In this document: positions 9,501 through 15,951 of the stretch, piece by piece
Position numbering within the stretch: the stretch's first letter is position 1
Layout: every line of letters starts with the position of its first letter
Assembly (NCBI GenBank): GCA_964472545.1
Contig: CAYYNP010000075.1
Coordinates: forward strand, 1 to 33,993
DNA: 33,993 nt
Reading direction: 5' to 3'
Origin: CAYYNP01 sp964472545
GTDB taxonomy: Bacteria; Planctomycetota; Planctomycetia; Pirellulales; Thermoguttaceae
Made by a program: the position numbers and the translations under genes
The notes under the pieces: generated by a model
What the model was told of the DNA's origin: nothing
The model's database searches: none
Seen by the model: only the letters and a program-made list of their open reading frames with translations

Positions 9501-11551
9501 CGTTCGTCGACGCACACCTCGACACCGCACATTTCGCTCAGGGTGCCGGCCACCTGCTTGAAGGTCTGGCCGTCGAAATCGAGCGTGACCGGCCGGTCGA
9601 GTGCATCGCACACGGCCGCTTCGCCGGGATACGGGTTTTCTCCAACCCATTCCCCATAGCACGGCTTCAGCGCGCCGCTTGCCGCATCCCGGGCGATTTC
9701 CCTCATCGTGCGCAGGGCCCATGCGATTTCCTCGTGCCGCGCGGGCGTCTGACGCACCAGCAGCAGAGGCACGCCGCGGCACACGACGGCGGAAACCTCG
9801 CGCACCCCGCCGGCACTTCCCCAGTATCGCTCGTCGAACTGGTTGATCATCTCGATCAGAGGCTCGAAGTCGTTTGCCGTCAAGCTCGCGGGGTCGGTTC
9901 GTGCGACCAGATCACCGACCGGATACCAACGTAGCGACAACCGAGTCTCCATCTCGTCCCGCGTCGTAATCCACAAGACGCCACGCCGGACGAAGTAGGT
10001 CATGTCATGACGCCGGAGCATTCCGTTTAGCGCCGAGCGCAAAGGCACGTCGTCGGCCGCAAAGCTGATCTTGGTGGACGAGGTCTCGTCGTGCCAGAAG
10101 AGCGCCATTTCGTCCGGCAGCACGTTGACGCCGGCCACTTCACCCAGCGATCGGGCCACCTGCCGCATTGGCGCGTCGTCGAAGGCGAACGTGACCGGCC
10201 GCTTCAGGACATCGAAGACGGCGGCATCTTCCGGCGAGGGGTCGCGACGCGACGTGCCGCCGTAGTGATTCTCCAACCGGTCCGCCGAGGCGTCGGCGAG
10301 CAGTCGCCGCAGATCGCCCAACAGCGCGGCGATCTCGTCGTGCGTATCGACGTCTTGTTGGACCGCGAACCCGTCGACCCCTTCCAGCGGGTTGTGCCAT
10401 ATCTGCCCTTCGTCCATGCCGCCGTCCCATGAAGACGGGCAAATCGAGCGGATCGCCTGCTCCAAGGCTTCCACGCCGGAGGTCTCCCGCGAGAAGTCGT
10501 GATACCCTTCGGCCAGATCGGCAACCGGGTACACGCGCAGCTTGCCGTGCCCGCGCACGAGCCGATAAAGGCAGTTCACGGACTCGTGCCAGGTGGTCAC
10601 CAGCAGCAGTTCGTCCTCGGCAACGAAGGTCAGCTTCTCCGGCTCCAACATCGACCGCAGGGCGAAACGCAGCGTGACGTCGGAAAGCCTCACGGTGATC
10701 GGCCGGTCGTAGACGACCTGGGCGTTGCTCAGCGCCCGTTCGTCGAGCAGGATGTTGACGCCGCACTGCCGCCGTAGCGAGCGCAGCGCATCGGCCAGCG
10801 GCTTGTCGCGGAAATCGACGCTGACCGTGCTCGACAGAGCCTCTTCGATGGCGCCGAGCGAAGCTCCTCCAGACTCGGAACCGTCGGCGGTCGGTTTCGA
10901 GGCGCGCCGCAACACGGCCGGCAGTTGCTCGACCTGCCGATGGACGTGGCGGTTCTGCTTGACGAACAACCGCATCCGCCCGGCTACCGGCACCACGGAG
11001 ACGGTACCCGCAATGCCGTTCTCCCGCCACGTTCCCGGTCCCGCCAGCCGCCGGATCATCTGCTCAAGCCGCTCGGCTTGTCTCCAGACACGGGCCGAGC
11101 CGTCCGGCTGGGCGATCAGGTCGTCGATGTTGTACTCCCGTTCGTAGACGAGTTGCCGTGCCCGGGCCCACGTGGTGATCAGCAACACGTCGCCGCGAAT
11201 GGTCCAATCGAGCCGGTAGGCGCGGCGGAAGACGTCGAGGACCGAGCGCAGCGAGACGCCCCCGACGGCAAACGTCAGCGGTGCCTCGGGCGAGATACCG
11301 GCCTGCTTCAGCGCCCGGCGGTCGAGGACGACGTTCAGGCCGCAGCTTCGGCGTAGATAGTCGACCACGTCGTTCAGCGGGGCCTCGACGAAGCTGGCCG
11401 TGATCTTGCGGGTGAGGGCGCGGTAGATGGCGTCGTCGGTCGCGGTTGGAGACGACGACTGGGGCTCGGCGGAGCGCGACGCAGCGCAAACCACTACACC
11501 GATCATCGCTGCTGACAAGCCGATCCGACCACACCGACGGACGTTAAGCAT
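6539..11551 (-). CDS. Secreted eight-module STN/secretin-N-like repeat protein (copy 2)
   Basis: This 1670-residue paralogue of the downstream gene has the same architecture: signal peptide, then eight modules of about 200 residues, then a Pro-rich tail. Module onsets are near 11410, 10835, 10210, 9600, 8990, 8395, 7755 and 7150. Corresponding modules match one to one: module 1 shares RAYRLDW and NRHVHRQVE with module 1 of the other copy, module 2 shares an EALS..VSVDFR start and a LENHYGGT-like end, and module 8 shares KLYAVGDLV and DPSGE. The eight-module layout therefore predates duplication of the whole gene. The start at 11551 is favoured by the GGGAGGAGAGG ribosome-binding site; an in-frame ATG at 11596 lies within the -10 element. 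No catalytic motif was seen. The STN relationship is from motif reading and was not confirmed by a profile search. Confidence 0.85.
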   Translation of the reverse strand: MLNVRRCGRIGLSAAMIGVVVCAASRSAEPQSSSPTATDDAIYRALTRKITASFVEAPLNDVVDYLRRSCGLNVVLDRRALKQAGISPEAPLTFAVGGVSLRSVLDVFRRAYRLDWTIRGDVLLITTWARARQLVYEREYNIDDLIAQPDGSARVWRQAERLEQMIRRLAGPGTWRENGIAGTVSVVPVAGRMRLFVKQNRHVHRQVEQLPAVLRRASKPTADGSESGGASLGAIEEALSSTVSVDFRDKPLADALRSLRRQCGVNILLDERALSNAQVVYDRPITVRLSDVTLRFALRSMLEPEKLTFVAEDELLLVTTWHESVNCLYRLVRGHGKLRVYPVADLAEGYHDFSRETSGVEALEQAIRSICPSSWDGGMDEGQIWHNPLEGVDGFAVQQDVDTHDEIAALLGDLRRLLADASADRLENHYGGTSRRDPSPEDAAVFDVLKRPVTFAFDDAPMRQVARSLGEVAGVNVLPDEMALFWHDETSSTKISFAADDVPLRSALNGMLRRHDMTYFVRRGVLWITTRDEMETRLSLRWYPVGDLVARTDPASLTANDFEPLIEMINQFDERYWGSAGGVREVSAVVCRGVPLLLVRQTPARHEEIAWALRTMREIARDAASGALKPCYGEWVGENPYPGEAAVCDALDRPVTLDFDGQTFKQVAGTLSEMCGVEVCVDERAFDECGIDSGATVRFAVKEISLRSALQHLLRLHDLEYLVIDDVLLITTPSTAGEEGYTVRWYPIGDLTLRTDLLEATKYHFHSLEAVITSNVAPMTWEDVGGAGSISVPTTGGVPTLMVYQTPSVHEEIAGLLAGLRRIAAESNAGRLPAGAVFPHESTSRGRNERAIREALDRKIDVDFRRTPLTKVATTLRQKAGINVLIDRRAMVEVGMSPDVTVTLSAQGILLRAALRLMLRPLDLTHVIVDEVLSITTPEEAESLVPLGLYPIGDLATDVERPGETDPFDLPMKLLVQCVAPMTWGDVGGAGSVGEIECQGARVLVVSQTQDVHEELIDLLGMFREAASRPEAGGVVAWDARIPPEERAVRKALQQEVSFWYAETPLSQLVQHLSADAGVNVVINHRALREVGMTAHFSVSVDAKNVTLETALRQVLRPIDLTFLIRDEVVVVTTPEEREAALLTRVYPVGDLIEDDLPEGATPETLSPELLRPRLAPLCTLDLLEEIVQGAVAPITWDIAGGAGAIHAGRFGDLHALVVRQRTDAHDEVASLLALLRRVAQDTAAGNPAAQYVDRLPADQTVYRALERDVAVDFQQTPLADVVRRLGESCDVRIELDTEMLHVVGVDSKTPISGSAENLTLREALCFLLRGPRLTFVVEEGVLLITPIEEAYQRLTLAIYPVGDLLDTGEGTEWKLGQLRRLESLVSDCTIPACWDERGGAGDVAAAEFENVTALVVSQTDDMHRDIAMLLDGLRRAVRQASERSFTDTITCGQRPENVAAEKAIGEALRRQVSWEFHAVPLSDVLSRLRETTGIEVTLDDPALAEADVDLDTPVTLDLKDVRLDAALALALRQFDLGWNVERGALQITPTDWVRPVTKLYAVGDLVTCRDPSGEMWDDYRSLIDAVYATTSEALNREDLTGAAGISIGPAKMLAVTHTAAFHHRFARKLARIRSEAAESPGAGSPPVRPRRPAKVPPVIPPFLDPGPPQ
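6640..11450 (-). repeat. Array of eight ~200-aa STN-like modules (copy 2)
   Basis: This is the same coding repeat type as in the neighbouring paralogue. Modules 5 and 6 are closest to the common form (ALDRKIDVDFRRTPL, NVLIDRRAM, ITTPEEA). Modules 3 and 8 are the most diverged at the start of the second half. Confidence 0.8.
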
Positions 11552-11594
11552 GACACCTCTCCTCCCCAACGGCAGACGCCCCGACGCCGTCTTC

Positions 11595-11624
11595 ATGCTA
11601 CGCGCATTCGTGTGCGCCGGTCAA
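11595..11624 (-). promoter_or_regulatory. Sigma-70-type promoter of eight-module gene copy 2
   Basis: On the minus strand TTGACC (11619-11624) and TAGCAT (11595-11600) are separated by 18 bp. The block continues upstream with a CGTTGC element and downstream with GAAGACGGCGTC, both shared with the copy in front of the paralogue. Conservation in two places makes this the best supported promoter in the window. Confidence 0.72.
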
Positions 11625-11670
11625 GCAACGGTCGTGCGCGAGTGGAGACGGCCGCCAGCGGTGCGCCACA

Positions 11671-11731
11671 GCTTCGCAGAAGCAGTGCCGGATACAACGC
11701 TCGGTCGAATCACTGCTTCTGCGAAGCAGTG
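11671..11731. repeat. REP-like paired palindromes
   Basis: Two hairpins lie in the gap between the cyclase-fold gene and the eight-module gene: GCTTC-GCA-GAAGC (11671-11683) and the longer CACTGCTTC-TGC-GAAGCAGTG (11711-11731, 9-bp stem). The 17 bases 11671-11687 are also the perfect reverse complement of 11711-11727, so either two small hairpins or one long one could form. Such paired palindromes resemble REP/BIME elements. The structure may also end transcription of the cyclase-fold gene, whose stop lies about 40 nt before it. Confidence 0.8.
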
Positions 11732-11767
11732 CCACATGCTTGCTGAGAAACGTGGACCGCGCCCGAC

Positions 11768-12979
11768 TCACTCCCCCGACGCCCGGCATCGCCCCAGGCA
11801 CATCAGCGCCAGCGCCGTGCCGTATTGCTGGTGGTAATCGTAGAAGGGATAGTCCCACCAACAGCCGTCTTTCTCCTGCAGGCGGAACATCACCCGGGCG
11901 AGTTGGGCCTGATGTGGCGGACGATCCGACGGCGGGAGTTCCTCAATGCAGAGCCCGGCGTAGTAGTGGCCGTAGTAGAAGAAATAGCCGGCCACCTGCG
12001 CCCACGACTCGTGCGGAATGGGACGCTTGCGGCCGATGTCGAGCCAGAAATTCCGGGCGAAGAGCCGATCGAGCCAGGTGTTGAGCACCTTGTCGGTGAT
12101 CAGAGGATCGCCCCAGTAGCGCATGCCGATGTTGCAGGCCTGCGACCGGCCGAGGCTGCCCGATGGGCGATTGATGCCCCGCATCGGGCGCATCTTCACG
12201 TATTCGCCGTAACAATAGGTCATGTCGCCCTTGCGCTGCCGCACGATCGACGCCATGCCGCGCTTGACGAGCCGCTCGGGTATTTCGATGCCGTGTTGTC
12301 GGGCCTCGTGGAAGGCGACCAACACGGTGGCCGTAACGAAGCTGATCGTCGAGCCGCCCGGCTTCTTCGTGTGGTGGTCGAAATCGTAGTAGCACCAGCC
12401 GCCGTCGACGCATTCGTAGCGGGTGAGCAGTTCGATCTGCTGCTCGATCAGGTTGCGGATCTTGCGGCAGCGCTGCTCGTCGTCGGGCTTGCGGTCGAGC
12501 ATCCGCACCAGGGCTTGGATCGAGTAGGCATGGGCCCAGGTGTTGTAGATCGCGTCGGGCGTCGCCCGGCGGACGCGCGGCAGGTGCTCGAACAACCAGA
12601 GCTCGGCCCGGTCGATCGCCATGCGGACCTCCGGGTCGTCGCCGCCGGTTTCGATCAACGCCGAAATGCACAACGACGTGACCGCCGCCCGAAAGGCCTG
12701 ATGGGCACCCGGCACGGGGGCGAAGATGTTCAGCCCCTTGGTATTGCGAGCCGAGCCCCAAGAGCCGCCGGGGTTTTGACGCGCAAGCAGAAACTCCACG
12801 CCGCGGTCGATCGAGGCCTCGATCTCTTCGGCCGCGGGCGTCTCTACGGGTTTCGGGCTGGGACCCGTCTCGGCCAGCGGTGACGGCTTTGGGACGGCAG
12901 GCTCGGCCGCCATGGCGGGCAGGCAGAGCAGCGACAACAGCGCGGCCGTGGAAATGCATCGTGCAGTGGGCCAGATCAT
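11768..12979 (-). CDS. Secreted prenyltransferase/squalene-oxidase-repeat (terpenoid-cyclase fold) protein
   Basis: This is a 403-residue protein with a signal peptide ending near AMAAEP (about residue 25). The rest is helical and carries motifs of the alpha/alpha toroid repeats: QNPGGSWG near residue 70, DGGWCYYDF in the middle and EKDGCWWDYP near the end. In known enzymes this fold holds squalene-hopene cyclases and prenyltransferase beta subunits. The DxDD-type cyclase motif is not evident and the protein is exported, so terpene cyclisation is unlikely. Secreted members of this type are common in planctomycetes and have no assigned role. The ATG is preceded by GGGAG at normal spacing. Only 55 bp separate it from the upstream adaptor gene on the same strand, suggesting one operon. 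Confidence 0.8.
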   Translation of the reverse strand: MIWPTARCISTAALLSLLCLPAMAAEPAVPKPSPLAETGPSPKPVETPAAEEIEASIDRGVEFLLARQNPGGSWGSARNTKGLNIFAPVPGAHQAFRAAVTSLCISALIETGGDDPEVRMAIDRAELWLFEHLPRVRRATPDAIYNTWAHAYSIQALVRMLDRKPDDEQRCRKIRNLIEQQIELLTRYECVDGGWCYYDFDHHTKKPGGSTISFVTATVLVAFHEARQHGIEIPERLVKRGMASIVRQRKGDMTYCYGEYVKMRPMRGINRPSGSLGRSQACNIGMRYWGDPLITDKVLNTWLDRLFARNFWLDIGRKRPIPHESWAQVAGYFFYYGHYYAGLCIEELPPSDRPPHQAQLARVMFRLQEKDGCWWDYPFYDYHQQYGTALALMCLGRCRASGE

Positions 12980-13034
12980 CAGGGAATCTCCCGGGCGTCG
13001 ATCATCGGGGCAAACAGACCAACGAGGTGTTACG

Positions 13035-14552
13035 CTACTCGTCCTTGGAACACTCCGAGAGGATTTTTTCGCCTTCCTTGAGTCCCTTGACGATCTCGAC
13101 CTTGTCGGCCGTCTTGCGGCCCACGGTCACGTAGCGCTTGGTCGACTTCTCGTCCTTGCCGACCACGTGTACGTACTGCTTCTTCCCGTTGGCGTCTTCG
13201 GCGCCCACGGCCTTGGCCGGCACGGCAATCGCTTCGGCGTTTTCGTAGGCGACCAGCTTCACCTTGCAGGTCATGCCGGGCATCAGCGCCCCGGCCTCCT
13301 GGTTCAGGGCGACCGTCAGTTCGGCGTCGAACCCGCCGGCAATCATCGGCACGGTGGCCACGCGGCCGACGATGGCCGTGAGCTTCATGTCCGGGAAGGC
13401 CGCCGGCACGGCGATGCCCTGGATGCCGGCCTGCACGCGGTAGAGTTCCTTCTCGGGCACGGTGGCTCGGATCGCCATCGGACGAGGCTTGACCAGCGTC
13501 ATGAAGGGGTTGTTGGCCGTCACGGTGGCGCCCTTCTTCAGCCCGGCGGAGGAACTGCCGGCGCTGAACTTGCCGCGGGTGGCCTTGCCGTGATAGACGA
13601 TGCCGGCCGCGGGGGCCTTGACGATCATCGCCGCACGATCCGCCAGCAGATCTTCGAGTTTGTCTTTCGAGCGGGCCAAGGCGACCTTCGTCTTCTCCAG
13701 GTCCAATCGCGCCTTGGCCAGTGCTGCCGGGATGTTGATGATCGCGTCGCGATAGGCGATCACGGCCCGGTCTTTGGTGTCCTTCACGGATTGGTCTTCG
13801 CGCGGGATGGTCACCTCGAGCGTCCGCGTGTGCCGGAGCTTGGCCTGCTCGAAGCTGAACTTCGCGCGTACCAGGGCGTTGCGGGCCCGCTTGAGGATGA
13901 TCTCTTCTGTCTCCTCGGTCAGATCGTCGGCCTTGTACATCTTCTCCAACTGGTCGAGATCCTCCTGCTGAATTTCGAGGTACTGCTCGGCCGACTTCAA
14001 CGTAAACTCGGCGCTGCGCAGGGAGATTGAACGGGTGACCTTGAAGTAGTACTCCGCCGCCTCCAGCGCGTGCTCGTGGGCCCGTTCGGCGGCCGCCATA
14101 TCCATCGGCGTGGTCTTCTCCAACGACTGCAACTGCTGCTGGGCCGTCTTCATGCCGATCTCCGACGCCTGCAACTCGGCCCGCAGGTCGGCGATCGCCT
14201 GGTCGATCTTCTCGGTCTCCAGCGCCAGCAGCAGATCGCCCTCTTTGACCACCGTGCCGTGCTCGACCGCACTGAGCACCTTCAGCGTGGCCCAGGCCTT
14301 CGGCCGCAGCAGCAGTTCGGTGGTCCGTTGGGCCTCGAAGATGCCGTCGAGACTGACCTCGATCTTCAGCGGCGCCTTCTTGATCGTGAGCACCGACGGC
14401 TTGGCGGGCGTCTCCGGCTTCGACTCGGCCGCATCGGCCGGCTTGGCGTCCTTGTCTTTGGCGTCGTCGGCCGCGGGGGCAGCGATGCCTTGGGAAGTGA
14501 GCAGCAGTAGCAGTGCCAGCAGGCAGACGGCCAGTGAGATGCAGCGTTTCAT
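13035..14552 (-). CDS. HlyD/RND-type periplasmic adaptor (membrane fusion) protein
   Basis: This is a 505-residue protein with an N-terminal signal or anchor (LAVCLLALLLLLTSQGIA). A lipoyl-like half motif (VEHGTVVKEGDLLLALE) follows, then a long charged alpha-helical coiled-coil region, then the returning lipoyl half (AAGIVYHGKATRGKFSAG). The C-terminus has beta-barrel and membrane-proximal parts (VGRKTADKVEIVKGLKEGEKIL). Such adaptors bridge an inner-membrane pump to an outer-membrane channel. No pump permease or outer-membrane factor is seen nearby. The coiled coil is longer than in typical RND adaptors. The start is placed at 14552, with GGAG upstream and the signal peptide directly after it; the longer open frame to 14705 begins with non-coding-like sequence. 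Probably cotranscribed with the cyclase-fold gene. Confidence 0.82.
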   Translation of the reverse strand: MKRCISLAVCLLALLLLLTSQGIAAPAADDAKDKDAKPADAAESKPETPAKPSVLTIKKAPLKIEVSLDGIFEAQRTTELLLRPKAWATLKVLSAVEHGTVVKEGDLLLALETEKIDQAIADLRAELQASEIGMKTAQQQLQSLEKTTPMDMAAAERAHEHALEAAEYYFKVTRSISLRSAEFTLKSAEQYLEIQQEDLDQLEKMYKADDLTEETEEIILKRARNALVRAKFSFEQAKLRHTRTLEVTIPREDQSVKDTKDRAVIAYRDAIINIPAALAKARLDLEKTKVALARSKDKLEDLLADRAAMIVKAPAAGIVYHGKATRGKFSAGSSSAGLKKGATVTANNPFMTLVKPRPMAIRATVPEKELYRVQAGIQGIAVPAAFPDMKLTAIVGRVATVPMIAGGFDAELTVALNQEAGALMPGMTCKVKLVAYENAEAIAVPAKAVGAEDANGKKQYVHVVGKDEKSTKRYVTVGRKTADKVEIVKGLKEGEKILSECSKDE

Positions 14553-14826
14553 TCCGTCGATTCTCCAGATTCGGGGGTGAAGTTCGGCAGGAGGGACGCC
14601 CAACGTGCGCGTCCCGATCGTGTTGCGGAGGGCGTGTCGGCCACTCTGAGGCCGGAATACCCCGCCTAATTCGCCCATTCTGTCAAGATGTGCCGCCGCT
14701 TGCAAGGACTATCCGCCCGGCATGGGTAGGTATAGGGGCCGGCCTCTCAGTAAGTAGGGAGGAGTGGCAATCTGAGGAGGGCACCCACTCTGTGGATTTA
14801 CGTCTGCCCCCCCGACTCGCCGTCGA

Positions 14827-14856
14827 TTGACGCCTCGACCTACCCGTGTCGATAAT
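14827..14856 (+). promoter_or_regulatory. Sigma-70-type promoter of the radical SAM gene
   Basis: TTGACG (14827-14832) and GATAAT (14851-14856) are 18 bp apart, and the start codon is about 50 bp downstream. It lies in the 354-bp divergent gap before the adaptor gene. The rest of the gap contains no open frame I trust. A TTGACA reading the other way at 14681-14686 may serve the adaptor gene, but it has no good -10 at normal spacing. Confidence 0.6.
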
Positions 14857-14906
14857 CGGCGCGTGCAGGCACTCCGCGAGCCCGCGGATCGCCACAAGGA
14901 GCCCTG

Positions 14907-15827
14907 ATGGCAAGCGACTACCCAGCCTACCCGGCACTGCTGAAAAGCGGTGAATTGGCCCGACGAGCCCAAGCGGCGCTCGACGCCCTGAGCGACTGCG
15001 CTCTCTGCGGCGGAATGTGTCACGCCGACCGCAGCGGCCAGCCGCCGGCCGACTCGTTTTGCCACAGCGGCCGCAAAGCTCGCGTCAGCAGCGCCTTTGC
15101 GCACCACGGCGAGGAGAACTGTCTGCGCGGTTCAAGCGGCTCGGGCACGATCTTCTTCAGCCACTGCAATCTCCGCTGCGTATTCTGCCAGAACTTCGAC
15201 ATAAGCTGGCAGGAGCAAGGCCGTGAGATCGACGCGGAAGCACTGGCCGAGTTGATGCTCAGCCTGCAACGCCAGGGCTGCCACAACGTCAACTTCGTGA
15301 CCCCGTCGCACGTTGTGCCGCAAATCCTCGAAGCTCTGGTGCCGGCCGCCGAACGAGGGCTGCGGTTGCCGCTGGTCTATAACACCGGCGGATACGATCG
15401 CGTAGAAACGCTCCAGTGGCTCGACGGCGTGGTCGACGTCTACATGCCCGACCTGAAGTTCGTCGACCCAGGAACGTCCGGTGAACTGGCCGCTGCCGAG
15501 GACTATCGCCAAGTAGCCTTCGAGGCCGTGCGCGAGATGCACCGGCAGGTCGGCGATCTGGTCTTCGACGAGCACCGCCTGGCCCGCCGCGGGCTATTGG
15601 TTCGCCATCTGGTGATGCCCGGCGGGCTCGAGGAAACGCGGCAGATCATGCGCTTCCTCGCCCGCGAGATCTCGCCCGACACGTTCGTCAACATCATGCC
15701 ACAGTACCGCCCCGAAGGCCACGCCCATCACCACGCGTCGATCGACCGCCCGCTGTCGATCGACGAATACGAAGCGGCGCTGCGGATCGCCCGGGAGGAA
15801 GGGCTGCTGCGATTCGATCGGCGCTAG
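14907..15827 (+). CDS. Radical SAM protein related to pyruvate formate-lyase activating enzyme (PflX-like)
   Basis: This is a 306-residue cytoplasmic protein. The radical SAM CxxxCxxC cluster motif is at C87, C91 and C94 (HCNLRCVFCQN), preceded by a Cys-rich N-terminal segment (C31, C34, C38, C52). The body has the expected barrel features: NFVTPSHV, LPLVYNTGGYD, VYMPDLKF, LVRHLVMPG and NIMPQYRP. This matches the PflA-related family that lacks the glycyl-radical partner recognition of true PflA. No glycyl-radical enzyme gene is nearby, so the substrate is unknown. The ATG follows AAGGAG at good spacing, and the gene has its own promoter. It ends convergent with the methyltransferase gene 124 bp away. 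Confidence 0.9.
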   Translation: MASDYPAYPALLKSGELARRAQAALDALSDCALCGGMCHADRSGQPPADSFCHSGRKARVSSAFAHHGEENCLRGSSGSGTIFFSHCNLRCVFCQNFDISWQEQGREIDAEALAELMLSLQRQGCHNVNFVTPSHVVPQILEALVPAAERGLRLPLVYNTGGYDRVETLQWLDGVVDVYMPDLKFVDPGTSGELAAAEDYRQVAFEAVREMHRQVGDLVFDEHRLARRGLLVRHLVMPGGLEETRQIMRFLAREISPDTFVNIMPQYRPEGHAHHHASIDRPLSIDEYEAALRIAREEGLLRFDRR

Positions 15828-15951
15828 AGCGGGCATTGTGGAGCGCGTCTAAATGGCGACGTCCCTAACGCGGTCTATCACGTGGCACATTTGTCCCTCG
15901 GCGGTAGGCCGCTATGCGATACGATCCGGCGATTGTGCCCGGCTGCTACTC

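Noticed and set aside
11827..12883. Plus-strand 352-codon frame opposite the cyclase-fold gene
   Set aside because: The minus-strand frame has a signal peptide, QW-like motifs and a ribosome-binding site; the plus frame is its shadow.
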